Origin: Dactylis glomerata
Taxonomy: Eukaryota; Streptophyta; Magnoliopsida; Poales; Poaceae
Length of the DNA stretch: 64,000 nucleotides
Assembly (NCBI GenBank): GCA_007115705.1
Contig: QXEO01000244.1
Coordinates: forward strand, 429,486-493,485
Reading direction: 5' to 3'
In this document: in pieces, positions 37,420 to 49,040 of the stretch
Position numbering within the stretch: position 1 is the stretch's first letter
Layout: each line of letters opens with the position of its first letter
Position numbers and translations under genes: made by a program
Notes under the pieces: generated by a model
Seen by the model: the letters and a program-made list of their open reading frames with translations, nothing else
Databases searched by the model: none
Told to the model about the DNA's origin: nothing

Positions 37420-38200
37420 AAATGATGTTTGCGTCCGCATACGTGAATATCTCAAATTTGTAGATCAAGAAATAGTGTTTAGTATGAGACACTGTGGTTA
37501 TTTGTAGGAATATTAATTATTGTATTTGTGTCAATTTCCATAGTATTCTTATTATATGGTCAGCGAACTGTAACTATTATTGTGAACCTTCATTGGGAAC
37601 CTATACGACCCTTTTTTATATGTTTACACATTGATCTCATTTGATATGGATTTATGTCATCATTGTCCTGGGTTTATGTTATTACTAATATGAACTTCCT
37701 TTTTCGACTGTGCAACACTTTAATATGATATTTTGTTTTTTATATTGTCATGGCTGTTATTTATATACACCTATTTTTTAAGCTACCAACGTGCTCTCTT
37801 TGTCCAAAGTTAACTTAATTATGCTTTATTGCTGAACTTTGACTATACAACGTTTCATAGTTTTTCTTTTTGCTATAATTTTTTTAATCCTAACTAATTT
37901 GCTTGCTTCTTGTTTTTTCACTAGTTAATTAAGTGAACTCCAATTATGCTTTATGTGAACATTTTTTTCCCTGCAGTTATTTAAATTAACTTACTAATAT
38001 GAAATTCCATATATGACCAGCATGAACTTTTTTTCATGTAGTGCTGCATCAATTCAGGTGAGCTATGTTTTTTGTGGGGTGTGTGGGGTGGGTGTTGTGT
38101 GGGTTGTTTTTGTAGTCCCCGATAGAGGCGCGTGTATCAGTGAGTGGACAAATTGAACTTTTAATTTCCATATAAGTGAACTTTTTTAAGTTTTAAGTTT
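37420..38200 (+). other. 3' flank of the C48 protease gene
   Basis: AT-rich with many TGAACTT/TGAACAT words as in the introns, ending near 38180. Probably 3' UTR and subterminal region of the transposon. No terminal inverted repeat could be matched to the 24.78-kb end. Confidence 0.4.
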
Positions 38201-38769
38201 TTATGTATGCAGCTCCAGTGTCCTTTGTTAAATCTACATAGTATCAGCTGTAGGAAAAAGAGATATGCAAGTATAACAAGTACTATCTTGTTTCTGCCAT
38301 CCAATCTCCTATAGTATTGCACTATTTTTTGTGACATGTTTCCAGCAAACATAAACGTGATGTACTTTATTTTTTTAGTAAACAATGTCAAAGTCGTATG
38401 TTTTATCTATGTTGTATTGTTAAAGACAACCAGAACATGTGGACTACAATGTAGGATGAAGCGGACTTCATCATATTTGACATGTGCACTTCCAAAATGT
38501 TCATAATAACATTCTAATATACTTGCTTTTTTTGGCATATCATCCATGTTTGCATAATTCAATGTCGCATATTAACATCACAATTTCACCCACACAAGAA
38601 CCAAAGTGGACTTACTTTTTATACATAGGACATGCTGGATACATTAATAGCTATGGTAGACAGCTTAACAAAACACTCCAAATTCTAACATCTAATTAAC
38701 ATGTTCAACAAACTAGTAGTTTTGATTTTTACAAGGCACTGATGGTCATACGATAATGTAAATAACAAA
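38201..38769. other. AT-rich sequence, nothing recognised
   Basis: No gene, RNA or clear repeat seen. Confidence 0.5.
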
Positions 38770-39043
38770 TCTTTCAACACCATGGAGCAGGCTCTGGCAG
38801 ACTTGGCACAAACCACATTGGTGGTTGGATTAGCTGGTCTAGAAATTCATGCCCTTCATAGGTCAGCGTTGAACCTATTGCTGGCCCTCCGTTGACTGGC
38901 ATGCATGCCTAGTCTAGCACTGGTTGTGGACGGTCTAAGCATCTTTTGTGAGTGGTAAACACATAGTCAGGCTTGAACAATGGCAGAACACTACCAGCTT
39001 CCACAGGCTGAGACGTTGAAGCTTCAGGTGTTTTAAGGAGGAG
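38770..39043 (-). pseudogene. unrecognised coding-like fragment
   Basis: On the minus strand a frame reads LLLKTPEASTSQPVEAGSV, then LFKPDYVFTTHKRCLDRPQP, then a stop. After a shift it continues GPAIGSTLTYEGHEFLDQL and PPMWFVPSLPEPAPW. The amino-acid-like composition and near-continuity suggest an old exon, but I recognise no family. It is cut by the LTR-like sequence starting at 39044. Confidence 0.35.
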
Positions 39044-40450
39044 TGATACGTCCATTTTGCATCACTATTTTGTATTATAATTTACTGTTATTCATTGATA
39101 TATTTCATATTTAGAGATGATACTTATGTTGTTTCCTCTGATTTTACATGTTTGATGATTATTGGAGGACTTGCTCCCGGAGTCAGGATTCTGCTGGAAA
39201 AAGGACCGTCAAGACACCATATTTCTGAAGATCAACAATTCCAGAGAAATACCCGGAAATTCATATAATATCAGAAGACGAAAGTAGCCAGAAGGAGGAG
39301 GCGAGAGGAGCAGCAGGGTGGGCTCAACACCAGGGGGCGCGGGTCCACCCCTGGCCGCGCCGGCCTGTGGTGAGGCCACCCTGGCCCACTACTGCCATCG
39401 CCCCCTCGCGTATATCGTCGTCCCCGAAATCCTAAGTCGAGGGGGGCTAAGAGATAGACACCACCGCCTCTACGGGGCGGAAAACACCGAGAGAGAAAAG
39501 CTCTCCGCCAGGGAGAAATTTGCCAGGGAAATTCATTCCCGGAGAGGGGAGATCGTCGCCATCGTCATCACCATCGCACTGGACCTCATCGGGATCATCA
39601 TCACCATCATCATCATCATCATCAGCACCTTCATCTCCACCATCACCACACCATCCCGCTGTAATATCTTGGGTTGAATCTTGTCAAATTCTTAGGGGAA
39701 ACTTTCCCGGTGTTGATTACCTTTGTAGTTGATGCTGTTGAGTGGAACCATTGAATTAAGGTTTATGTTCAGATTGTTATTTACCATTATTTCACCTCTG
39801 GTCATGATCCATATGATGTCTTGTGAGTAGTTCATTTAGTTCTTGAGGACATGGGAGAAGTCGAGATGTTAGTAGTGACACTATGTTGAGTAATATTTAA
39901 TGGTTTGATATTTATATGTTGTGGTGTTATTCTACTAGTGGTGTCATGTGAACGTCGACTACACGATACTTCACCATTTATGGGCCTAGTGGAATGCATT
40001 GTGTATTTGGCTACTAATTGTGGGGTTGCCGGAGCGATAGAAACCCAAACCCCCATTAGGAAACCATTGCACCAGGGAGCGTAGGATCTCAAAGTTTAAG
40101 GCTGTGGTTAGATTTATCTTAATTACTCTCTTGTATTTGCGGATGCTTGCGGGAGGGTATAATCACAAGTGTGTATTAGTCCTAGTAAGGGTAGTACGCT
40201 AGCACAGGTTCACCCCCATAACACTTATCAAACCAATAAAGATTATTTGGCGGCATGAAGCGAATGCTCTCGACAGAAACTCCCGTGTGTCCTCAAGAAC
40301 GTTTGGTAATTATAAGTTATTGTCCTTTGCATTAGAAAGGATTGGGCCACTTGCAGCAATTACTATTATTGTCTTATATTTACTTGTACTTTATTTACTT
40401 GCATTACCAAATACCCCTAAAAACCCGTGTCGTGGTTTCGTCAACAGATC
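39044..40450 (+). mobile_element. LTR-like retrotransposon fragment, truncated by the Gypsy insertion
   Basis: Starts TGATACGTCCATTTTGCATC, a recurrent LTR start in Triticeae repeats, and runs through noncoding sequence with an (ATC/ACC)n microsatellite (about 39594-39652). It is cut at about 40450, where the next LTR begins. No matching target duplication is seen at the two ends (AGGAG against GATCT). This fits an element whose remainder lies on the far side of the Gypsy insertion, outside the window. Confidence 0.55.
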
Positions 40451-40954
40451 TGCCATAGGGGTAGGTGTATGGCGGTTTGTGGAAGGGGGTGAACACGGCG
40501 GAGCGATCCGGGACGGTGGTAGCATGAGTTTACCCAGCTTTAGATCCCGCAACGGTGGCGAGACCCTACGTGCTGCTATAATTCACTATATGGCAACAAG
40601 TGCTCGGTTACAATGATGAGGTTGGCTGTTTCGCTATGCGATTGGCCATATGTCTAAGTCGTGCCTCAAGGGCTTTTCCACGCCGGCTTATAAAGGCGCC
40701 TGGCGTGGGCTACACGATGGTACCGGAGCGGATACAACTTGGAGTCCTAGACTAAGTCCTATGCGTGTACTACAAGGCAACCCGCCATGGGCCTGTCTGT
40801 GGATCCGCCATGAGCTCCTGCGTCCAATACCGCCATGGTCTTTCCAGCAACTGGGCCACCCGGTAGGCAATCCGCCATACCACCCTGATGGGCCATCCTG
40901 GCTTGCTGGTTTAGGACTACGTCGCTGGTATACCTATTTGGTATATCCCCAACA
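40451..40954 (-). repeat. 3' LTR of the Gypsy element (left end)
   Basis: On the minus strand begins TGTTGGGGATATACC (40954) after a purine-rich stretch (CCCTGGGGGCTAC). The inner end is clear; the outer end at TGCCATAGG (40451) is inferred. The other LTR is not in the window, so the pair cannot be compared. Confidence 0.6.
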
Positions 40955-41332
40955 GTAGCCCCCAGGGAACTTCAAGATCGCCATCTCCATCCGCCATGCC
41001 TTGTTTTTGGTGAAGTCCATCCACCATAGCTCTTCTTTTTCACGTCTGGATGGCGGTTCTTGATGTTCCTCTTTTCTTCATCTCTCAATCCGCCGTAGAT
41101 AGCGGATTATGCGACGTAGTTTCAATTCAGTGAGATTTCTGGGATCCGTTGGATCATACCATAGAAATCCACCGTAACTTTCGGCACGTAGTTCCTTCTA
41201 GGGCAAGATTCACAACGCATGCACTGTTAACAAAAGTTATTGTTTTACCCTTGGACACGTGTAGCCAATCTAGGGTTTTCGCAAGCAGGATGAACGGTTC
41301 TGATGGCGGGCACAAATCTCGAGGCCCGAGGC

Positions 41333-41341
41333 CTATATATA
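41333..41341 (+). promoter_or_regulatory. TATA box for the antisense extra ORF
   Basis: CCTATATATACCCCG in a CG-rich setting, about 215 bp upstream of the ATG at 41549. Start sites would fall near CACACTTCATTC (about 41368). The Kozak context GCCGCCATGG is ideal. This suggests a dedicated promoter, separate from the LTR. Confidence 0.6.
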
Positions 41342-41548
41342 CCCCGGCCGCTCACCCCCAGCCGGTTCACACTTCATTCACCCCCGCGCATTCTCTCTCC
41401 TCAGCAACTCCATGAGAGCTCTGCGATCTCCGACGAGCCGCCGCCCGGAGTTCTTCGCTGCCGGTCATTTTTCCGCTGGAAGCTGGCTTCATCTTCCTCT
41501 TCTTCCTTTGAGATCCTGGACATCATTTCCGCCACACCTCTTGCCGCC

Positions 41549-44500
41549 ATGGATCCAGAATCACCCCATCAGGCCGTAGTGTCTGAAGCTACTGAGAGTT
41601 CAGCAAGGTCATCAGACACGGAATCCGCTATTTCCGAAACCTCGGGAGGTAGCTGGGATCCCTGCAACCTGGATGAAGGGACCTTGTCTTCTTTGGAGCA
41701 AGAGGGATGGATAGCGGTCAAGGAGATCTCGAGATGGCGAGTAGATCCTGGTGCAGCCATGCCCGCCCCTTCAGATGGAGAGCTCGTGATGCTCAAGTCT
41801 CACATCGACCGAGGCTTTAGCCTTCCGCCATCCTACTTCTTAAAGGGCGTACTTCGGCATTACAGGTTACAGCTACACCACATTGCCCCGAATAGCTTCA
41901 CTATCATAGCAGGATTTGTCACGCTGTGCGAAGGATATCTGGGTATCTATCCACGCGGAGACTTATTCCGCTTGTATTTCAATATCCGCCATAACCGGGA
42001 TGCAAATGGAGATCCTCGCAACTGCGGACCAGTCTCATTTGTTCCTCGTAGCGGGAAATCATACCCTTATATCAAACCGCATGATTCTGCAAAGGGATGG
42101 CGGGGATCTTTCTTCTATCAGGCTGACCAGGCCCCTCCTGAATGGAAGTATGGCCTGCGGTCTTTTGTTGATGGTCCCGCCAAGGAACAGGATAGCTGGG
42201 GCATCATGGACGATTTTACCATGGATGACGAATGCCAACTCTGCTCACGAGGGATTTCCAAACTTGTGTTTTCTGGACTGACAGGTGCAGACACCATCCA
42301 TTGCTGGATCTCATGGCGGATTCAGCCTCTTCAATATCGCTCAGCTCTGATGTGCGAGTATAGCGGAATCAACGACCCTCAACGCTACTCCAAGGAGGAA
42401 TGATCTTCCGAAGAGATCGAGCATTGAATCCGCAACATCATCAAGGTGGGGCGAGATGAGAAGTTGGAGCTGAAGATTCCCATGTATGAGAACGGCAATT
42501 GTCCAGAGGTGAGCGCCTTCCTATTCCACTATAATTGTTTATTTTCCTGGACTAACTTGCATTTTCCTGCAGCTTTCGTCCCTTCCCCCTTCCGAGCTGA
42601 GCTGTCTGGTCCGCTATCCCCGATCGAAGGAACTCACCGATGATGAGGACGAGACATCCTCATCTCCAAAAAGACAGAGGGTGGCGAAAGAGGAGACTAT
42701 GGCGGAGGAGCCCGTGGCAACCGTACACCGTGGTGTTCGCGGCTCGGGTGGGCGTATACGTGGGTTAGGCAAGAGAGTTATCTCCCGCCATCCGTCCCCA
42801 GCACCGCGCGGCCACCTGGAGACCGTTCCCGAGCATTCCGCTACCATCAAGCTGCCAGAACGGAAGTAAGGAAGATATTCTTTCAATTTCACACCATCTC
42901 TAACTTGACTTGTTCTGATCTGTGACTTTGTACATAGGAGGAGGAAAACTGCTGGCCAAAAGCCTCCAAAGACAAAACTATCTCCTACAGTTGTTCCCCT
43001 ACACCCGATGCTCCTGTCCGCCCCGCTGGACCTTCCGCTTCTGCCCAAAAGGCTAGCAAGATGGCGGATGCCTCGACAAAGGATGTCAGGCCCTCCGCCA
43101 ATCCAGTTAAGGGCCCAAAGAAGGTAAGTTTTGGCGGAAAGGCAGTCGAGATGGGCGCAGGAGTTGGAGAGGCTTCAAAATGGAAAAAGAAGGCAGAAGC
43201 TCTTTTCCGTCTTGATTGCCTGCAGGAGGAGGCTAGCAACCATGTGTCAACCGCTATGTCATCTTTTGTCCAGAGAACCAGTATTGTGAAAGAGGTATGT
43301 ACTCCCAGTAGCCCCCGAGCAACATGGCGGATTTTCGTAGATGATCCGGTATGGTGCTCTAAGAGAAACTACTTTAAATTTTTGCATAGTATAGCCCCCG
43401 AGTACCGTCATATTTTGCGGTGCTCTTAGAGAACTTAAATTTTGCACTGAGTAGCCCCCGAGCGTTATGGCGGATAACTGTCCGGCATAAAGCTCTAAGA
43501 AGACTAAAAAAAAATCATCGAGTAGCCCGCGAGCGTTATGGCGGATTTCTATCCGGCATAAAGCTCTAAGAGTGACTAAGCTAAAAAATCATCATGAGTA
43601 GCCCCCGAGCGTTATGGCGGATGACTATCCGACATAAAGCTCTAAGAGTGACTAACACGTAATATTGCTTTATCAGAATTACAAGGAAGTTGTGGAGGAC
43701 CTGGTCCAAGTCGTCAGCTCATAGGAGAAGGAGCTGGCGGAAAAGAGCACGCTCGTGGCGGACTTGCAGAAGCAGATCGAGAATAGCGGTAATTTTCTTT
43801 TGTCTTTGACAAGTTTAAGTATCTTTGCGCTAGTAGATCAATACTTTGCTATTATTTCCGCTATGCAGATTCTGCCAAGCTGAAGTCCACACTCGAGGGG
43901 GTGGAAAAGGGCCACGCTATCGCAATGGAGGGGTTGCAGTAGCAGCTCCAAAAATCTTTGGCCTCGAATACCCTCCTCGAAGAGAAGCTCAAGGACCAGG
44001 AACGCCAGAACCGCCAGAAGCAAAAGGAGGTAGGGGATCTCCGTAAGGCCGCCGCCGATTTTGAAAAGCGGCAGGATGGCTTCAACGAGGTCCTCAATCA
44101 TTTCCAGAAGACTTTGCTAGGTAGAGATGGCTCTCCATACTGTGTAGTTTGTAATAATATGCTATGTAGAGTATGACGCCTTGTTCGTTTCCGCTATGCA
44201 GTGACCCTGGAGCAAGGAGAGGTGGATTCCGCCACGGGCTTACGCATGGCCACGAACGCTGCAAGGAAGGAGCTGGATGGCCTTCCCAATGCTGGTCGTC
44301 AGGCGTGTGGCAGCCTGCAGATAGCGGGTTCATCTGGCCTTTCCGCCATAGGGCTCACCAAGAAGCTGCTGCTCGTGCCTGGGCTGGTGGCGGACTGGAA
44401 GCAATCTTCCGCTCGGGCTGGTGCCAGAACTGCTTTAACTTTGGCAAAGGCCCACTACCCCGAGCTGGACCTGGACTTGATCACCTCCGGCATCCCGGAG

Positions 44501-44713
44501 AGCGGCGAGGACGGAGCGCCGGTGGATGAGGCCGCCATCCGGCAGAGCGTGCTAGGATATGATCAGCTTTGTGCCCTGGGCACTCAGCTGAACGTATACT
44601 ATGAAGCGTACGATCTGCCGGGGTCTCCAAGCCAAGCTTCGGCGTCGGTCTCTGCAACCACTGCTGGTGCTAATGGCGGTGATGACGTGTCCTCTGCTGT
44701 TCCACCATCTTAA
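41549..44713 (+). pseudogene. Gypsy extra ORF ('putative gypsy type transposon' family), antisense to pol
   Basis: Starts at ATG 41549 in perfect Kozak context. Exon 1 encodes a 284-codon stretch with VLRHYRLQLHHIAPNSFTII and EGYLGIYPRGDLFRLYFNIR, characteristic of the plant 'putative gypsy type transposon' domain. It ends at a stop (42401-42403); a second stop at 42434 precedes a donor at 42509. Further exons follow at 42573-42866, 42938-43293, about 43678-43790, 43869-44121 and 44202-44713, with introns of 60-380 bp. The later exons form a coiled coil (LLEEKLKDQERQNRQKQKEV) and a helical tail. Two more stops (near 43722 and 43940) break it. The role of this ORF is unknown; the antisense orientation to pol is a family trait. 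Confidence 0.75.
43305..43655 (+). repeat. minisatellite in an intron of the extra ORF
   Basis: Five diverging copies, 60-85 bp each, of a unit starting AGTAGCCCCCGAGCGTTATGG and including CCGGCATAAAGCTCTAAGAG. The last three are closest to one another. The unit start also resembles GTAGCCCCCAGG right after the LTR at 40955. Confidence 0.88.
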
Positions 44714-45419
44714 GTTATACCCTACAATGTGGCAGGAAGAAACAATGCATCAATTCGGCCCCTAAGCGGGTCTGTAAGTTGAAACTTTAAACTGCGTGCA
44801 TGCTTGTACTGTGCCTGATCTGCCTGTGGCGGATCAGAGAATGCTTTTGAACTTATGGCACAGTTTTATCAAGTCTTTTAAGCGGTTTATGTGCGAAAAA
44901 ACTGCCAGGCCTATTTTTATGCAACTTGCAGCAGTTTGACATGCTCAAAAACAACACTTTGAATTTTTTTTCACGCGTAGGATTATGCAATCCGCCATCC
45001 GGCTCTTTGTGCTTGACTTTTCGTGAGATGGCGGAATCTTCGCACGAACAATCCGCCAGGGCGACGATACTTAATAGCAACCGTCCAAAACTCTTAGCAG
45101 ATAGCGGCTTAGATCATCAAAAAGTCACTACTCGGGAATCCACACAAAGAACGTCAGATGGAGATTAAAACATAAATATGCTACGCGGACCGCTTATGGC
45201 GAATTTAAAAGACACAAGTACAGAGCACAATTGCGCAAAGGTTCCATACGATCTAAATGAACAATAAAGGAGGTAAAAGACTCAGAAAAAAATCAAGAGT
45301 GAACCAGATGCTTTATTTCATTGATCATATAGAGGTGCCTATTACATAGCCTAGGTAAGTGCTAAGTGTAGAAAGGACGTAGCTATGCGATGTTCCATGG
45401 ACGATCTGTTTCGTCGTAG
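44714..45419. other. convergent region between the extra ORF and integrase
   Basis: 3' ends of the plus-strand extra ORF and the minus-strand pol face each other here. No further gene. AATAAAGG at about 45264 (plus) is a possible polyadenylation signal. Confidence 0.45.
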
Positions 45420-46760
45420 ATATCGTCAGGGTCTCTTCGTTTGCGCTTCTTACTGGGTCGCTTATCTAGCTCGCGAATGTCAACGAGGTAGTAGGAATCA
45501 TTCAGTAGAGCTTTGCTGATGACGAAGGGTCCTTCCCAAGGCGGGGATAGCTTATGTGACTTCTGCTATTTGAGGCGTAGCACCAGGTCCCCTTCTTTGA
45601 ACGAGTGTTTGCGAACTCGGCGGCTGTGATAGCGGCGGAGGTTCTGCTAGTAGATGGCGGATCTCTGGGCTACTAGGTCTTGTTCTTCTTCTAGCAGGTC
45701 CACGGATAGTTGTCTGGACGCTTCTGCATCTTCTTCCTCATAGGCCTCGACTCTTGGAGAATCGTACTGTACATCACTTGGCAGGATTGCCTCTGCTCCG
45801 TAGACTAAGAAGAAAGGGGTGAGGCCTGTTGATCTGTTTGGCGTGGTCCGTAGACTCCATAGCACAGATGGCAACTCTTCTGCCCAGGCTCCTGCTGCTC
45901 TATGTAGCGGTGCTTCTAGGCGTGGCTTGATCCCTGACATGATTAGTCCGTTGGTCCTCTCAACTTGGCCGTTGGACTGTGGATGTGCCACATATACAAG
46001 GTCAAGGCGGATTTCGTTGTGATGGCAGTATTCTTCAACTTCTCCCTAAGACAAGTTAGTGCCGTTGTCGGTGATGATGCTATGTGGGATGCCGAATCTA
46101 ACCACAATGTCCTTGACAAATTTAAGGGCGGTTTTGCCATCAAGCTTTCTGATGGGCTTAGCTTCCACCCACTTCGTGAATTTGTCTACCGCTACCAAGA
46201 GGTGCATAAATCCCAAAGGCGCTGTTTTTAGCGGACCCACCATGTCCAGCCCCCAGACCATGAAAGGCCAGGTTATAGGTATTGTGTGCAGTGCTGTGGC
46301 GGGCATATTGGTTTGGTTAGAGTACATCTAGCAACCTTGGCAGAGCTCCACGCTACGATTTGCATCTGCCTTGGCTGTTGGCCAGTAAAACCCATGGCGG
46401 AATGCCTTGGCTACTAGGGATCTGGTAGCGGCGTGATGCCCACATTCGCCTTCGTGGATCTCCCTTAGTATTTCAATTCTGTCCACTTGGGATATGCACT
46501 TCATGAATACTCCCGAGGTGCTTCGTTTGTAGAGCTGGCCATCGATGATGGTGTACGCTTTTGCTCTACGCTCGATTTGTCTCTTTTGGACTTCGTCTTC
46601 AGGTAGTTTCTTGCTCGTCAGATACTCCAGGTATAGCTCTGCCCATGGCGGGTTGCTAGGCAAAACCGCCATAACGGGGGAGCTCGCTAGTTCCGGATTT
46701 TCTGGATCCACCATCTTTACTGATGGTACATGCAGATGCTCGAGGAATATGCCTAGCGGG
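45420..46760 (-). pseudogene. Gypsy integrase
   Basis: Zinc-binding region with GECGHHAATRSLVAKAFRHG near 46430, then the catalytic core: Asp in VWGLDMVGPL near 46250, Asp in ITDNGTNLS near 46065 and Glu in GQVERTNG near 45955. The C-terminal part carries VPS-type GAEAILPSDVQYDSPR and a GPF-like PPWEGPFVISKAL near 45530. In-frame stops at 46046-46048 (probable CAG to TAG), 45647-45649 and about 45563 inactivate it. It integrates retrotransposon cDNA. Confidence 0.9.
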
Positions 46761-48980
46761 ACCGCCTTACGGCTAGACCCTAGCTTGGATAGGGTGTCTG
46801 CTGCCATGTTGTCCTCTCGTCGTACGTGCTTTATGTCGTAGCCGAGGAAACTTTTGGCCATCTCGTCCACTTCATCTCTGTAGGCCGCCATGACTTCGTT
46901 TCGAGCTTTGTATGTGCCGGCCACCTGCTGAGCGACAAGGTCAGAATCTCCACAACACATAATGTGTTGTACGCCGATCTCCTTTGCGACTCGTAGCCCA
47001 TGCAGTAGCACTTCATACTCCGCGATGTTGTTGGTGGTGGGGAAGTGGATCTGGAGAACGTAGCTGAGCTCATCTCCCTTAGGAGATTTGAGTGTCACTC
47101 CAGCCCCCGAGCCGTGTAGCAACTTTGAGCCATCAAAGTGCATCACCCAATGCTCTGGTTCTGGAACGGGCGTAGTCTCCTGTGCTTCCTTCCAATCCGC
47201 CATGAATTCCACCAGAGCTTGAGATTTGATGGCGGTGCGAGGCTTGTAGTCGATGTCGAAGGAGGCCAATTCAATGCCCCACTTTGCAACTTGTCCTGTT
47301 GCGTCGCTGTTGTTGATGATGTCTTTCAGTGGAGCCTTGCTCACCACTGTGATCTTATGGTCATAGAAGTAGTGCCGTAACTTACGAGAAGCTAGGAAAA
47401 CTCCACATGCCAACTTTTGGTAGTGAGGGTAGCGTTGTTTGGATTCCGTCAGGACCTCGCTGACATAGTAGACTGGTCTCTGTACGCCGTACTCCTGTGC
47501 TTCTTCCTTGCGTTCTACCACGATGACGATGCTGATGACCCTGTTGGTTGCTGCCATGTATAGTAACATGGGCTCCTGGTCTTCGGAAGCTGCCAGGACT
47601 GGTGCAGTGGATAGCACTCTCTTCAAATCCTTGAGCGCAGCGTCTGCCTTGTCGGTCCAGACGAATTCGTCTGATTTCTTCATCAGCTTGTAGAGTGGCA
47701 AAGCCTTCTCACCAAGAGGCCAATTCAATGCCCCACTTTGCAACTCGTCCTGTTGCATCGCTGTTGTTGATGATGTCCTTCAGTGGAGCCTTGCTCACCA
47801 CTGTGATCTTATGGTCATAGAAGTAGTGCCATAACTTACGAGAAGCCAGGAAAACTCCATATGCCAACTTTTGGTAGTGAGGGTAGCGCTGCTTGGATTC
47901 CGTCAGGACCTCGCTGACATAGTAGACTGGTCTCTGTACGCCGTACTCCTGCGCTTCTTCCTTGCGCTCTACCACAATGATGATGCTGACGACCCTGTTG
48001 GTTGCCGCCATGTATAGTAACATGGGCTCCTGGTCTTCGGAAGCTGCCAGGACTGGTGCAGTGGATAGCACTCTCTTCAAATCCTTGAGCGCAACGTCTG
48101 CCTCATCGGTCCAGACGAATTCGTCTAATTTTTTCATCAGCTTGTAGAGTGGCAAAGCCTTCTCACCAAGACGACTGATGAATTTGCTCACTACTGCCAT
48201 GCAGCCTGTGAGTCGCTGTATGTCCTTCAGGTCATTGGGCCGAGAGATTTCAAGGATGGCCTTGATTTTCTCTGGGTTGACTTCGATACCGCGGTGGGAG
48301 ACGATGAATCCTAGGAGTTGTCCAGCTGGGACCCCGAAGACACACTTTGTGGGATTGAGCATCATGTTGTACTTCCTTAGGTTATTGAAGGTCTCATGCA
48401 AATCCGCTATAAGGTTGTCCTGCTTCTTGGACATGACGGCGATGTCGTCCACTTATGCGTGGATATTGCGTCCGATTTGATCCGCCATGCACTTTTGCAT
48501 GGTACGCTGGTACGTTGCTCATGCGTTCTTCAGACCGAATGGCATTGTCACATAGCAATATGTGCCATAAGGTGTTACAAACGAGGTAGCGAGCTGATCG
48601 GACTCCTTCATCTTGATCTGGTGGTAACCTGAGTAGGCATCTAAGAAACACAGCAGCTCCAATCCCGCCGTCGAGTCAAAGACTTGGTCAATGCGCGGCA
48701 AGGGAAAAGGGTCTTTGGGACACGCTTTGTTCAGGCCGGTGTAATCTACACACATGCGCAGAACCTTTGTGTTTTCCTTAGGAACTAAAACAGGATTTGC
48801 CACCCACTTTGTATGGATCACTTCTTTGATGAAGCCTGCTTTCAACAGCTTGGAAATTTCCTTTGCTATGGCGCGGCGCTTTTCATCTCCGAAGCGTCTC
48901 ATTGCTTGTCTTACTGGCTTGGAGCCAGGAATTATTTGCAGGGCATGCTCGGCAAGTTCCCTAGGTACACCTGTCATGTC
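46760..48980 (-). pseudogene. Gypsy reverse transcriptase and RNase H
   Basis: RT begins near 48900 with VRQAMRRFGDEKRRAIAKEI, then WVANPVLVPKENTKVLRMCV, CFLDAYSGYHQI and TSFVTPYGTYCYVTMPFGLK. Stops interrupt at 48519-48521 and exactly at the tyrosine of the YVDD motif (48453-48455), leaving VDDIAVM. The connection region is present twice because of a 454-bp tandem duplication (47262-48169). RNase H follows with HWVMHFDGSKLLHGSGAGV near 47130 (Asp), IAEYEVLLHGL near 47015 (Glu) and CGDSDLVAQQV near 46945 (Asp). Inactive copy. Confidence 0.92.
47262..48169 (-). repeat. 454-bp tandem duplication in RT/RNase H
   Basis: Copies 47262-47715 and 47716-48169, both containing the frame for LGEKALPLYKLMKK through KWGIELAS, differing at about 15 sites. 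454 is not a multiple of three, so the join shifts the frame. Confidence 0.95.
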
Positions 48981-49040
48981 AGATGGCTGCCATGCGAAGA
49001 TGTCCCGGTTCTCACGGAGGAACTCGACGAGCGCGCTTTC

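Noticed and set aside
41303..41548. Upstream extension of the extra ORF to an earlier ATG at 41303
   Set aside because: It would lie before the TATA box, and the sequence is leader-like; the ATG at 41549 has ideal context.
43305..43655. CRISPR-like array
   Set aside because: Units are long, imperfect and tandem without unique spacers; this is a minisatellite in a plant retrotransposon.
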